Part shown: piece after piece, positions 37,636 to 45,472 of the stretch
Numbering within the stretch: position 1 is the stretch's first letter
How the letters are laid out: every line of letters begins with the position of its first letter
Made by a program: the position numbers and the translations under genes
Assembly (NCBI GenBank): GCA_046758085.1
Contig: JBHHZP010000003.1
Coordinates: 1-54,445 of the forward strand
Direction: 5' to 3'
From: VRUB01 sp046758085
GTDB lineage: Bacteria; Pseudomonadota; Gammaproteobacteria; Acidiferrobacterales; SPGG2
DNA: 54,445 nucleotides
Notes under the pieces: generated by a model
Database searches by the model: none
Told to the model about the DNA's origin: nothing
The model's input: the letters and a program-made list of their open reading frames with translations, nothing else

Positions 37636-38514
37636 ATGACCGCGCCCGTTAGAACCGTAGGAGTGTTCGGCAAGTATGGCAGTCGCATCGCCGGCGGAGA
37701 GATCCGTAAGCTGTGCGAGCTGTTGCACGCGCGCAAGCTGCAGGTGGTTTTGGAAGAAAACACCGCCACACTGGTCGAGGGGCCGGTGGTCGTCAGCCGC
37801 TCGCTGGAGGAAATCGGTCGGGAGATCGATGTCGCCATTGTCATCGGCGGGGACGGTACGCTGTTGAGCGTTGCGCGCCACCTGGCCGATTTCGAGGTCC
37901 CGCTGATCGGTGTTAACTTGGGGAGGCTCGGTTTTCTGACCGACATCCCGGCGGAGAATATGACGGCGGAGCTTGGCCCGATACTGGACGGCGATTATCA
38001 GGTCGAGGAACGTTGCCTCTTGTCCGCCAACATCATCCGCAATGGCAAAACCGTGCACACCTCCAAGGCCTTCAACGACGTAATTGTTAATAAAGGTGAG
38101 CTGGCGCGTTTGATTGAATTCGAAACGTACCTGGACGGCCGCTTCGTAAACAGCATGCTTGCCGATGGAATTATCGTCGCGACCCCGACAGGCTCGACCG
38201 CGTATGCGTTGTCCGCAGGCGGGCCGCTTCTGCACCCGACGCTGCCGGCCATCGTGCTCGTGCCCATTTGCCCCCATACCCTGAGTGACCGGCCGATTGT
38301 CGTAAGCAGCGACAGTGTCGTTGAGATAGTTATGACCGGGACGAGGGAGCAGCGCGCCAACGTCACCTTCGACGGGCAGTTGCATCACCCGTTGCGAGAC
38401 CATGACCGGATCTCTGTACGTCGTGCGCCCAAACCGGTACGCCTGTGGCGCCCGAGCGGGGGCAACCATTTTGACGTCTTGCGCGCAAAGCTCCAATGGG
38501 GTGGCAAGTTCTGA
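37636..38514 (+). CDS. nadK: NAD kinase
   Basis: NadK phosphorylates NAD to NADP. The 292-residue protein has the catalytic VIGGDGTLLSVAR, the loop VNLGRLGFLTDI, FNDVIVNKGELARLIEFE and the signature TPTGSTAYALSAGGPLLHP. The ATG at 37636 gives the normal N-terminus (MTAPVRTVGVFGKY). An in-frame extension to 37471 would run over the CIRCE region and is unlikely. It is divergent from hrcA and directly upstream of recN, a conserved trio. Confidence 0.96.
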   Translation: MTAPVRTVGVFGKYGSRIAGGEIRKLCELLHARKLQVVLEENTATLVEGPVVVSRSLEEIGREIDVAIVIGGDGTLLSVARHLADFEVPLIGVNLGRLGFLTDIPAENMTAELGPILDGDYQVEERCLLSANIIRNGKTVHTSKAFNDVIVNKGELARLIEFETYLDGRFVNSMLADGIIVATPTGSTAYALSAGGPLLHPTLPAIVLVPICPHTLSDRPIVVSSDSVVEIVMTGTREQRANVTFDGQLHHPLRDHDRISVRRAPKPVRLWRPSGGNHFDVLRAKLQWGGKF

Positions 38515-38515
38515 C

Positions 38516-40207
38516 ATGCTCACGCAGCTGTTCATTCGCAATTTCACCATCGTCCCTAGGCTGGAGCTTGCTTTCGAGTCCGGCTTTACCGTGCTGACGG
38601 GGGAAACCGGCGCCGGCAAATCCATCGTCATCGATGCCTTGACGCTGGCTCTCGGCGATCGCGCCGAGAGCGGCGTAATTCGTGACGGCTGCAACCGTGC
38701 CGAGGTGACAGCGAGCTTTGCTTTGAGCCCGGACCACGATGCCGCCGTGTGGCTGGAGTCGCACGATCTGTTCGACGAACACGAATGCCTAGTGCGCCGC
38801 GTTGTCGAAATAGACAAACCCTCAAAGGGGTTCATTAACGGGCGCCCGGTGCCAATGCAGATGTTGCGTGAACTCGGCCAGCTACTGGTAGACGTGCATG
38901 GGCAACACGAGCATCAGTCCCTCCTGCGCCGCCATGGGCAACGCCAGATCCTCGACGATTACGCCGGTCTGGGCGAAACCTTGCGTATCCTGGGGCAGCA
39001 TTACCACGCGTTAAAGGTGCTGCAGGATCGTGCCGACACGCTGCGTCGCCAGTCAACCAATCGCACGGCGCATGTCGAACTGCTTCGCTACCAGGTGCGG
39101 GAGCTGGAGGCACTCGATTTGAATACTGATGAAGTCGCGCAACTCGAGGAGGAGCACGCACGTCTGGCCAATGGCGCTGAGCTGCTGGCAGGTGCACAAG
39201 ATATGGCCCGAGTGCTGTACGACGATGAAGATGCATCTGTTTCTCACCGTCTTGCGCGTGCGGTCTCGGGTCTCGAACAGCTTGCTCAGTACGATCCGAA
39301 GCTGGGCGAGCTTACTGCCCTGCTCAACGAGGCTGCGATCCAGGTTGATGAGACCGCCTTACAGCTGCACCATTACTTAGACACGCTGGAACTGGATCCG
39401 CAGCGGTTGCAGTGGCTCGACCAGCGTCTCGCATCGTTGCACGATCTGGCGCGTAAGCACCAGGTGCGCCCTGAAGAGCTCCCTCAAGTGTTGGACCGCC
39501 TGCGCACGGAGCTTGATGACCTGGAGGATGTCGACCTTAATCTGGGCAAGATCGAACAAGACATAGCCAATGAGCGCGAATCTTATTTCCGTGTGGCAAA
39601 AACGGTGTCTGCCAAAAGACACGCTGCCGCACGCCGCCTCTCCAAAGAGGTCACGGCACAGATGCAGCACCTGGGAATGGCGGGCGGCATGTTTGAAGTG
39701 CACATTGATTCACTGCCCGATGTTGAAACCAGCACGTTCGGGCTAGAGCACGTTGAGTTTCGTGTGAGCGCCAATGCCGGCCAAGCCCTCAAGACCCTGA
39801 GCAAAGTCGCCTCTGGTGGCGAGCTCTCGCGCATCAGCCTCGCATTGCAAGTTGTTACGGCGCGCGTCGGGCGCATTCCCACATTGATCTTCGATGAGGT
39901 GGATGTAGGTATCGGCGGGCGCGTCGCCGAAATTGTAGGCCAACAGTTACGCAAACTTGGCCAAACGCGTGAAGTGTTATGCATTACCCACCTGGCGCAG
40001 GTAGCTGCGCTGGGCGATCATCATGTACTCGTGAGCAAATCTTGTCAGGGCGCCACGACGGCGACCGAAGTGCGAACACTGTCCACAGAGGAACGCGTCA
40101 ACGAGATTGCACGTATGATCGGTGGCATCGAGATAAGCAAGCAGACACTGGCCCATGCACACGATATGCTCACGCGTGCCTCGAATGCTGAAAATGTGCC
40201 CGCCTGA
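38516..40207 (+). CDS. recN: DNA repair protein RecN
   Basis: RecN is an SMC-like ATPase acting at double-strand breaks. The 563-residue protein has Walker A LTGETGAGKSIVIDAL near residue 30, long central coiled coils (about 160-360) with the family Q-loop DVHGQHEHQSLL, the ABC signature VASGGELSRISLALQ and Walker B LIFDEVDVGIGGRVAE. It starts 1 bp after the nadK stop. The RecN C-terminus overlaps the next gene by 23 bp. Confidence 0.97.
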   Translation: MLTQLFIRNFTIVPRLELAFESGFTVLTGETGAGKSIVIDALTLALGDRAESGVIRDGCNRAEVTASFALSPDHDAAVWLESHDLFDEHECLVRRVVEIDKPSKGFINGRPVPMQMLRELGQLLVDVHGQHEHQSLLRRHGQRQILDDYAGLGETLRILGQHYHALKVLQDRADTLRRQSTNRTAHVELLRYQVRELEALDLNTDEVAQLEEEHARLANGAELLAGAQDMARVLYDDEDASVSHRLARAVSGLEQLAQYDPKLGELTALLNEAAIQVDETALQLHHYLDTLELDPQRLQWLDQRLASLHDLARKHQVRPEELPQVLDRLRTELDDLEDVDLNLGKIEQDIANERESYFRVAKTVSAKRHAAARRLSKEVTAQMQHLGMAGGMFEVHIDSLPDVETSTFGLEHVEFRVSANAGQALKTLSKVASGGELSRISLALQVVTARVGRIPTLIFDEVDVGIGGRVAEIVGQQLRKLGQTREVLCITHLAQVAALGDHHVLVSKSCQGATTATEVRTLSTEERVNEIARMIGGIEISKQTLAHAHDMLTRASNAENVPA

Positions 40208-40691
40208 AGTGAAAGCCATTGCCTGCCATTCCGCCGCAATCGTGCGTGCCGCCGCTATTGGCGACGTACCGGAGATTCATCAGCTGTTGGACATTTATGC
40301 CAGCCAAGGAAACGTGCTGCCGCGCACCCTGAGCGAGCTGTACAGGCACTTGTGCGAATTCTTTGTCATCGAGCTCGACGGCAAAATCGCTGTGTGCGGG
40401 GCGCTCGAAATCTTCACAGAAGATCTGGGAGAGGTTCGCAGCCTGGTGGTCGCCGATACGCACAAAGGGCGTGGCCTCGCCAAACAACTCGTTCAACGCG
40501 TTATCGCCGAGGCGAAAACCCTGGGACTACGCCGGTTGATGGCATTGACCTATGTCCCGGAGTTCTTCCACAAGCTGGGGTTTCGGACCGTACCCAAAGA
40601 TACGCTCCCCGAAAAGGTGTGGGGGGTGTGTGTGAAATGTTACAAGTACAACAATTGCGACGAGATTGCGGTATTACTTGAAATAGAGTAG
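40185..40691 (+). CDS. Stand-alone GNAT acetyltransferase, similar to the ArgA catalytic domain
   Basis: About 168 residues of GNAT fold. The core EDLGEVRSLVVADTHKGRGLAKQLVQRV is an acetyl-CoA-binding motif A, and the C-terminal YVPEFFHKLGFRTVPKDTLPEKVWG plus CDEIAVLLEIE closely resembles the acetyltransferase half of N-acetylglutamate synthase. The amino-acid-kinase half is absent, so it could be a short NAGS for arginine synthesis; that is inference. The start is uncertain (ATG 40185 or 40194, both overlapping recN). Its stop codon TAG lies in repeat element 5. Confidence 0.8.
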   Translation: MLKMCPPEVKAIACHSAAIVRAAAIGDVPEIHQLLDIYASQGNVLPRTLSELYRHLCEFFVIELDGKIAVCGALEIFTEDLGEVRSLVVADTHKGRGLAKQLVQRVIAEAKTLGLRRLMALTYVPEFFHKLGFRTVPKDTLPEKVWGVCVKCYKYNNCDEIAVLLEIE

Positions 40692-40836
40692 CAAGTTAGA
40701 AGTAACAAGTAGCAACGACAAAAGCTAGTCCTATTTAACAATTCACCGTTTATTCTTCGTGTGGTACGACCTTTTTAATCGGGTCCGACACCTGCCACTT
40801 GCCCCTTGTCCCTTGCACCTTGCTACTTGTCACTGA
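40687..40836. repeat. Palindromic heptad-repeat element 5 (acetyltransferase/fur gap)
   Basis: Left arm units from 40687: AGTAGCA, AGTTAGA, AGTAACA, AGTAGCA. The right arm (about 40791-40833), read on minus, is AGTGACA, AGTAGCA, AGGTGCA, AGGGACA, AGGGGCA, AGTGGCA. The unique centre is about 70 bp. The two flanking genes converge, and both of their TAG stops fall inside AGTAGCA units. Confidence 0.82.
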
Positions 40837-41266
40837 TCTTGGAACATTTCCCCCGCGTTCGCATCCCCTCGCACACGCCATACAGATAGTGCACGTGATC
40901 CTCAACCACGAACCCTACGGCGTTGGCCGCTTCACGCTGGCGCCGTTCGATGGCACTGTCGTAGAATTCAAAGACACGCCCGCATTCCACACAAACCATA
41001 TGATCGTGATGCTTACCCTGGTTAATTTCGAATACCGATCGACCACCTTCAAAGTTGTGTCGAATAACGAGGCCCGCATTCTCAAATTGCGTCAGCACGC
41101 GGTATACCGTAGCAAGCCCAACCTCCTCACCCAGCTCCAATAAGCCTTTGTATACGTCCTCGGCGCTCAGATGCGGATTATCGGAGCCCTCCAAGATGTT
41201 CAGTATCTTGAGCCGAGGTAACGTAGCCTTCAATCCGGCCTTCTTAAGATCCGCACTGCCCGTCAT
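40823..41266 (-). CDS. fur: Ferric uptake regulator Fur
   Basis: Fur represses iron-uptake genes when bound to ferrous iron. The 147-residue protein has a winged-helix N-terminus (AGLKATLPRLKILNILE, then EEVGLATVYRVLTQFENAGLV) and a dimerisation domain with the metal motif GKHHDHMVCVECGRVFEF. It is divergent from bamE, a widely kept pairing. Its last residues (SDK) and stop are encoded by repeat element 5. Confidence 0.97.
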   Translation of the reverse strand: MTGSADLKKAGLKATLPRLKILNILEGSDNPHLSAEDVYKGLLELGEEVGLATVYRVLTQFENAGLVIRHNFEGGRSVFEINQGKHHDHMVCVECGRVFEFYDSAIERRQREAANAVGFVVEDHVHYLYGVCEGMRTRGKCSKISDK

Positions 41267-41357
41267 GACACCTGCTCTGCACGCCCGGGTGCTGCTATAC
41301 CGTTAGAATCCTGTACGATATGATCTCGCCAGTGTAAACCAGCCTACCTGGGATGTC

Positions 41358-41708
41358 ATGATCAAACGATTTGTGGGCCTGGCCGGCTTGTTGCTCCTTG
41401 TGTTGTTGGGCGGGTGCCTGCGTGTCTACACGCCTGAGGTCCAACAGGGCAATGTAGTTACCCAAGAAATGGTGGATCAGATCAAGGTCGGCATGACCCG
41501 CCGGCAGGTCCGTTTTATCCTCGGCACTCCTCTCGTCGAGGATCCGTTTCATAAAGACCGCTGGGATTATTATTTCTATCGTAAACGTGGGAAGAAAGCG
41601 ATGGAACGGCGCGAGCTCAGTCTATTTTTTGAAAACGACAAACTGGTGAAAATCCGCGGCGACGTGAAGCCAAAGGCTACGGATGCGACAACGAAGAACT
41701 CCAGGTAG
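41358..41708 (+). CDS. bamE: Outer-membrane assembly lipoprotein BamE (OmlA/SmpA)
   Basis: BamE is a small lipoprotein of the BAM complex that inserts beta-barrel proteins in the outer membrane. The 116-residue product has a signal peptide ending in the lipobox LLGGC (Cys about residue 20). The mature domain follows with the SmpA/OmlA motif VDQIKVGMTRRQVRFILGTP and DRWDYYFYRKRG. It is divergent from fur and faces rnfH. Confidence 0.95.
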   Translation: MIKRFVGLAGLLLLVLLGGCLRVYTPEVQQGNVVTQEMVDQIKVGMTRRQVRFILGTPLVEDPFHKDRWDYYFYRKRGKKAMERRELSLFFENDKLVKIRGDVKPKATDATTKNSR

Positions 41709-41848
41709 CAATCCGAACGATGGCACGCCGAACTGTATGGTCGCTGGCTGTACGCTCGTGACAGCGGATCAGCTTTACCCATCTTGTGATCCCCCACCAT
41801 CAGCCTCCCTGCCGCCGGCCGCGAGCAGAGCAAGTAAATAACTGTACA

Positions 41849-42169
41849 TCATCTCGCGCCTCTGGGTCTCTTGCTGCGAGTTGCCCGGTGCCTGCGCGCC
41901 TGCTTGGGGTCAGCATTTAACGAGCGATAGATCTCGATCCGGTCATCGGGACCGACGCGATCATCGAGCCGCGCAGGCTCACCGAATACGCCAATTGCCG
42001 TGTGCGTCAGATCGATCTCCGGGAACGCCTCGAGCACCCCTGAAAGTTGAATCGCCTCTTCCATCGTCGTGCCCGTTGCGACACGAAGTTTATAGATCAC
42101 TTGCCTCGCGGGTATGGCATAGGCAACTTCTACCATGAACGTACGGTCATTGTTGCTGGTGCTCACCAT
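41849..42169 (-). CDS. rnfH: RnfH/UPF0125 family ubiquitin-like protein
   Basis: A small beta-grasp protein of about 106 residues, conserved next to ratA. Visible family features are VEVAYAIPARQVIYKLRVATGT, EEAIQLSGVLEAFP and VGPDDRIEIYRSLNADPKQAR. Despite its name it is not proven to act in the Rnf complex. The ATG at 42169 overlaps the ratA end by 23 nt; an internal ATG at 42136 is an alternative. The tail is basic. Confidence 0.88.
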   Translation of the reverse strand: MVSTSNNDRTFMVEVAYAIPARQVIYKLRVATGTTMEEAIQLSGVLEAFPEIDLTHTAIGVFGEPARLDDRVGPDDRIEIYRSLNADPKQARRHRATRSKRPRGAR

Positions 42170-42593
42170 ACAATGCTGTTGCCCTTTTGCTGAAACCATC
42201 AATGAGGCTGTTGGCAATGTTTGAAAATACGGGGCCCAAAGTCAGCTCAAACATTCTGTTGGAAAAATCGAACTCGAGATCCAGTGAAATCTTGCTGCTG
42301 CTTCTATCAAGCGCCTGAAATTGCCAGAACCCGTGCAGATGCTTGAACGGCCCTTCGACAAGCCGAACCTCCATCAACTTGCCCTTCTGCAGGCGATTGC
42401 GTGTGGTAAAGGTCTTGTGAATACCGTGATAAGCTATAGCAATCGCCGCGAGCACCTCATCATCGTTCTGCGCCAAGATTCTTGCCCCCCCACACCACGG
42501 AAGAAAATTCGGGTAGGACTCAATGTCCGCCACGAGGTCAAACATTTGCTGTGCGCTAAAGGCCACCAAGGCCGACCGCCGGATCGAACTCAT
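42147..42593 (-). CDS. ratA: RatA-family START/polyketide-cyclase-like protein
   Basis: A 148-residue protein of the START-like family (RatA toxin/CoQ10-binding). It opens MSSIRRSALVAFSAQQMFDLVADIESYPNFLPWC, and the C-terminus has LEFDFSNRMFELTLGPVFSN. In E. coli RatA was described as blocking 70S formation, and homologues bind quinone; which role applies here is unknown. It overlaps the transporter stop by 4 nt (ATGA) and precedes rnfH. Confidence 0.9.
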   Translation of the reverse strand: MSSIRRSALVAFSAQQMFDLVADIESYPNFLPWCGGARILAQNDDEVLAAIAIAYHGIHKTFTTRNRLQKGKLMEVRLVEGPFKHLHGFWQFQALDRSSSKISLDLEFDFSNRMFELTLGPVFSNIANSLIDGFSKRATALYGEHQQQ

Positions 42594-43984
42594 AGAAACA
42601 AACTGGGTGCATTAAAAAACACGAGAAACAGCAAAACGGGCATGATTAGCCGCACCGACCAAAGCCAAAGGTCATAGGCACAAGGTGAACGCATGCGCAG
42701 CTCTGCACGTGTGAGCTCCGGCGTAAGAAGCCATCCGGCAAACAGCGCCATGAACAGTCCGCTCAAGGGGAGCAAGAGGTCCGATGTCAAGATCTGCAGC
42801 AGGTCAAAAAACCCGAGCCGCTTAACCGTGCCAAAGATCTTGAAGCTAAACCCCCAATAATTAAACGATAGGACTGTCGTGAGCCCAACCAACCATGCAC
42901 CCAGGCCGCAAATCGCCGCTGCGCGTGCACGAGACAGGCCCCAATTTTCATTAAGCCACGCCATTAAAGGCTCAATTAACGCGATGCCCGAGAGCCAGGC
43001 TGCAATCACCAGGGATATAAAGAACAAGGTGGCCATCGCACGCCCCAAGGGTAGCTGATCGAACGTCATCGGCAGCGCCTGAAAAATCAGATCTGCACGC
43101 GACACCGGCTCCATGCCACCGGCAAAAACCACAGACAGAACCACGAGTCCCCCGATAACACCCGCAAGCGTATCGAGACCCGCCGCGACCAGCGCAAGCT
43201 TCGGGATCGATGCGTCATCGTGCAGGTATGCCCCATAAATCAGCATTGCGCCGACCCCCAGTCCCAAGCTGAAGAACGCGTGCCCTGCTGCAGCGAGTAT
43301 TCCTAGCCGTGTGAGCTTGGTGAAATCGGGATAAAGGAGCCGCTCGGCGGCTTGTCCAAGATCTCCCACAGTGGCAGCATAGATAAGCAAACCGATTAAT
43401 AGCACGAATAATAAAGGTACGCTGTACTTGATCACCGGCTCGAGGCCCGCCTTGATGCCCCGCCCCACCACGAACATGGTCATGACGATGAACAGTGTAT
43501 GCCAGAGTATCTGTTTTTCCGGATCGGCTACGAAGGTAGTGAACAAGTTGCCGATGCCCTCGGCCGTAAGTCCATCCAGTGCTCCGATCGCTGCGCGGGC
43601 GGCATATGCCATGATCCACCCGGCGATGACACTCAAATAGGAGAGTATTAAGAATCCCGCGCCCACTCCCAGCCAGCCTATTGCGCCCCAGCCAGGGCGT
43701 CGTCCCACATGCTCGGCGAGCCGGCGGATGCTATTTACAGGAGATGCGCGCCCCCAACGGCCGAGCATAACTTCCGCGATCAATAGCGGTACGCCAATTA
43801 ACAGAACGCAAAAAAGGTAGACGATGATAAACGCGCCACCGCCATAATCGCTCACAAGGAAGGGGAACTGCCAGACATTGTTGAGCCCGATGGCAGCACC
43901 GCTGACGGCCAATACAAACACCCAAGACGATGACCACTGCGCGTGAGTATCGGCCATTGCAGCCATATTTTTTGATTTTTTCAT
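42590..43984 (-). CDS. Neurotransmitter:sodium symporter (NSS/SNF) family transporter
   Basis: A 464-residue inner-membrane transporter, probably sodium-coupled uptake of an amino acid or amine. The first helix carries the NSS sodium/substrate motif as SGAAIGLNNVWQFPFLVSDY followed by GGGAF. About 11-12 hydrophobic helices follow, with a later helix containing AFFSLGLGVGAMLIYGAYL, a typical bacterial NSS helix. The substrate cannot be read from sequence. It is translationally coupled to ratA, an unusual partner in the smpB-ratA-rnfH block. Confidence 0.92.
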   Translation of the reverse strand: MKKSKNMAAMADTHAQWSSSWVFVLAVSGAAIGLNNVWQFPFLVSDYGGGAFIIVYLFCVLLIGVPLLIAEVMLGRWGRASPVNSIRRLAEHVGRRPGWGAIGWLGVGAGFLILSYLSVIAGWIMAYAARAAIGALDGLTAEGIGNLFTTFVADPEKQILWHTLFIVMTMFVVGRGIKAGLEPVIKYSVPLLFVLLIGLLIYAATVGDLGQAAERLLYPDFTKLTRLGILAAAGHAFFSLGLGVGAMLIYGAYLHDDASIPKLALVAAGLDTLAGVIGGLVVLSVVFAGGMEPVSRADLIFQALPMTFDQLPLGRAMATLFFISLVIAAWLSGIALIEPLMAWLNENWGLSRARAAAICGLGAWLVGLTTVLSFNYWGFSFKIFGTVKRLGFFDLLQILTSDLLLPLSGLFMALFAGWLLTPELTRAELRMRSPCAYDLWLWSVRLIMPVLLFLVFFNAPSLFL

Positions 43985-44240
43985 TATGCACCCAAGTACC
44001 GCCCAAGCACGTTGGCTCGGTTTGCACGATCGCGCTGGTCACGCCACACGATGCCCACGCCGCCTGGCAAAGTTTAGCATGCGACCCCTTTCGGCTGCTG
44101 TGCTAGCTCTGCGTGTCCCTCCACGATCGGATGATTCGCCCTCTGCGTGTATGGGTTCCATGCAAATTCCTGCAAGAATTCTTTTCTGCAAGAATCTGTG
44201 CTTGAATGCTAAGCGTCAACGGATCCGCTCGCGCAGGCTC

Positions 44241-44726
44241 ATGAACGAAAAGAAGAGCAAACCTCATACGCATACTATTGCCCTCAACAAGAAAGCCCGG
44301 CACGATTACTTTATCGAAGAGCGATTCGAGGCCGGGATCGCGCTGCAGGGCTGGGAGGTAAAAAGCCTGAGATCCGGTCATGCCCAACTAAAAGAAGCCT
44401 ACGTGACAGTCAGGAAAGCCGAGGTGTTTCTGGTGGGAGCACACATCTCTCCGTTGTCCTCAGCCTCTACCCACATACGCCCGGACCCCAGGCGCACGCG
44501 CAAGCTGCTGCTGCACCACGAGGAAATCCGCAAGCTGGTGGGAGCAGTGGAACGGCGGGGCTACACGCTCGTGCCACTCGCTATGTACTGGAAACGCGGT
44601 CGCGCTAAGCTCGAGATCGCCCTGGCCAAGGGTAAGCATAAACATGACAAGCGCGCAGCAATCAGGCAACGTGAAGCCGAGCGTGAGCAACAGCGGGCGT
44701 TGAAGGCTGTAAGGGACAAGGAGTAA
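44241..44726 (+). CDS. smpB: SsrA-binding protein SmpB
   Basis: SmpB binds tmRNA and mimics the anticodon side in the ribosome during trans-translation. The 161-residue protein has KKARHDYFIEERFEAGIALQGWEVKSLR, EVFLVGAHISPLSS and the basic C-terminal tail AKGKHKHDKRAAIRQREAER. The ATG at 44241 is the family start; a long in-frame upstream extension has no support. It precedes ssrA by 111 bp. Its last five codons and stop (VRDKE) are heptad-repeat sequence. Confidence 0.96.
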   Translation: MNEKKSKPHTHTIALNKKARHDYFIEERFEAGIALQGWEVKSLRSGHAQLKEAYVTVRKAEVFLVGAHISPLSSASTHIRPDPRRTRKLLLHHEEIRKLVGAVERRGYTLVPLAMYWKRGRAKLEIALAKGKHKHDKRAAIRQREAEREQQRALKAVRDKE

Positions 44727-44806
44727 GGGGTGGGGCGACACGTAAAACAGCGCGTCGGATCTTACGTGTGCTCCTGGCGCCTCACTCCTCGCGTCCTACT
44801 TGTATA
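44709..44806. repeat. Palindromic heptad-repeat element 6 (smpB/ssrA gap)
   Basis: Left units from 44709: GTAAGGG, ACAAGGA, GTAAGGG, GTGGGGC. The right arm (about 44766-44803), read on minus, is AGTAGGA, CGCGAGG, AGTGAGG, CGCCAGG. A central perfect 8-bp pair (ACACGTAA/TTACGTGT) continues the palindrome. The left arm encodes the SmpB C-terminus, and the right arm contributes to the ssrA -35 box. Confidence 0.75.
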
Positions 44807-44828
44807 AGCATGCGCGAATCCCTATTAT
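44800..44828 (+). promoter_or_regulatory. Promoter of ssrA
   Basis: TTGTAT (44800-44805), a 17-nt spacer and TATTAT (44823-44828). The tmRNA 5' end (GGGGGCG) begins 10 nt later. The -35 box touches the right arm of repeat element 6. Confidence 0.65.
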
Positions 44829-44928
44829 ACAGCCTACGGGGGCGACACGGCTTCGACGTGGGTCGCGAAACCTTCGGGGCATGCCGAGGTGCAGATTTCC
44901 TCGTTAATCCAGCTGCACGCAAATAGTT

Positions 44929-44961
44929 GCCAACGACGACAACTACGCCCTGGCGGCCTAA
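44929..44961 (+). other. tmRNA tag-peptide reading frame
   Basis: The resume codon GCC follows AAATAGTT. The frame encodes ANDDNYALAA then TAA. The usual gammaproteobacterial tag is ANDENYALAA, so Glu4 is replaced by Asp; the ALAA end recognised by ClpXP is intact. Confidence 0.9.
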
Positions 44962-45177
44962 TCCCCGCCAGCCCCTTTCCCGGTTCGCCTGTGGGCAGGG
45001 ATAAAAGGGGTCGATTCACGCAGGACCGCGTGCCGCTGCGTCCGTTAGCGGCGCGTTAAATCTCAAGCGGGCTACGCTTGCTGGCGCTCCTGTCTGTCGG
45101 AGACCAGCCGGCTAAATACAAAGACAGACTACGCATGTAGAACCGGACGGTAGAGGGCTTGCGGACGCGGGTTCGAT

Positions 45178-45472
45178 CAAGAGGGTCGCCTCTGCCCGCA
45201 AGGGTAGAGTGAAAACGGGGCTCACATCGGCGAAACCTAAGGCAGACACTGCTATGGCAACGCCGAGGGGTAGGAAGGGGGCTAACCTCAGGCCTGCCCT
45301 GTAGAGACTCATAGGCCCGCTGGTCTGCCACAAGGTGGATGAGCGGACACTAGGATTCATCTCAGAGGAAGGAGATGGATAATACGCCCCGCACCCGGCC
45401 ACCAAATCCGCAAGGATCTGGGAATCGGGTGAAGGCATAGTCCAGCCCGTATCGAAAGATTCGGACAAGCTG
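45178..45472 (+). other. Group I intron (IC3/Azoarcus-like) inside ssrA
   Basis: Diagnostic core sequences appear in order: P2 stem CTCTGCCC-GCAA-GGGTAGAG with a GNRA loop; ATCGGCGAAACCTAAGGCAG and CTGCTATGGCAACGCCGAG (P4/P5); GTAGAGACTC (P7 5' strand); GAAGGCATAGTCCAG (P7 3' strand); and a terminal P9 with a GAAA loop. The same strings are found in the Azoarcus tRNA-Ile intron. The 5' exon ends in CGAT, which pairs with GTCG (IGS) and a U-G wobble at the splice site. The last base is G45472. No homing endonuclease frame is present. It should self-splice with guanosine. Confidence 0.9.

Noticed and set aside
37609..38835. A 408-codon open frame on minus, opposite nadK and the start of recN
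   Set aside because: Both plus-strand genes have all family motifs; the minus product is a frame shadow without domains.
5152..44806. CRISPR-like or direct-repeat interpretation of the heptad tracts
   Set aside because: The unit is only 7 nt with no spacers, and the arms are inverted, so a CRISPR array is excluded.
45056..45468. Open frames opposite the 3' half of ssrA
   Set aside because: They overlap the tmRNA and its intron core, which explains the conserved sequence better. No homing endonuclease motif (LAGLIDADG, GIY-YIG, HNH) appears on either strand.
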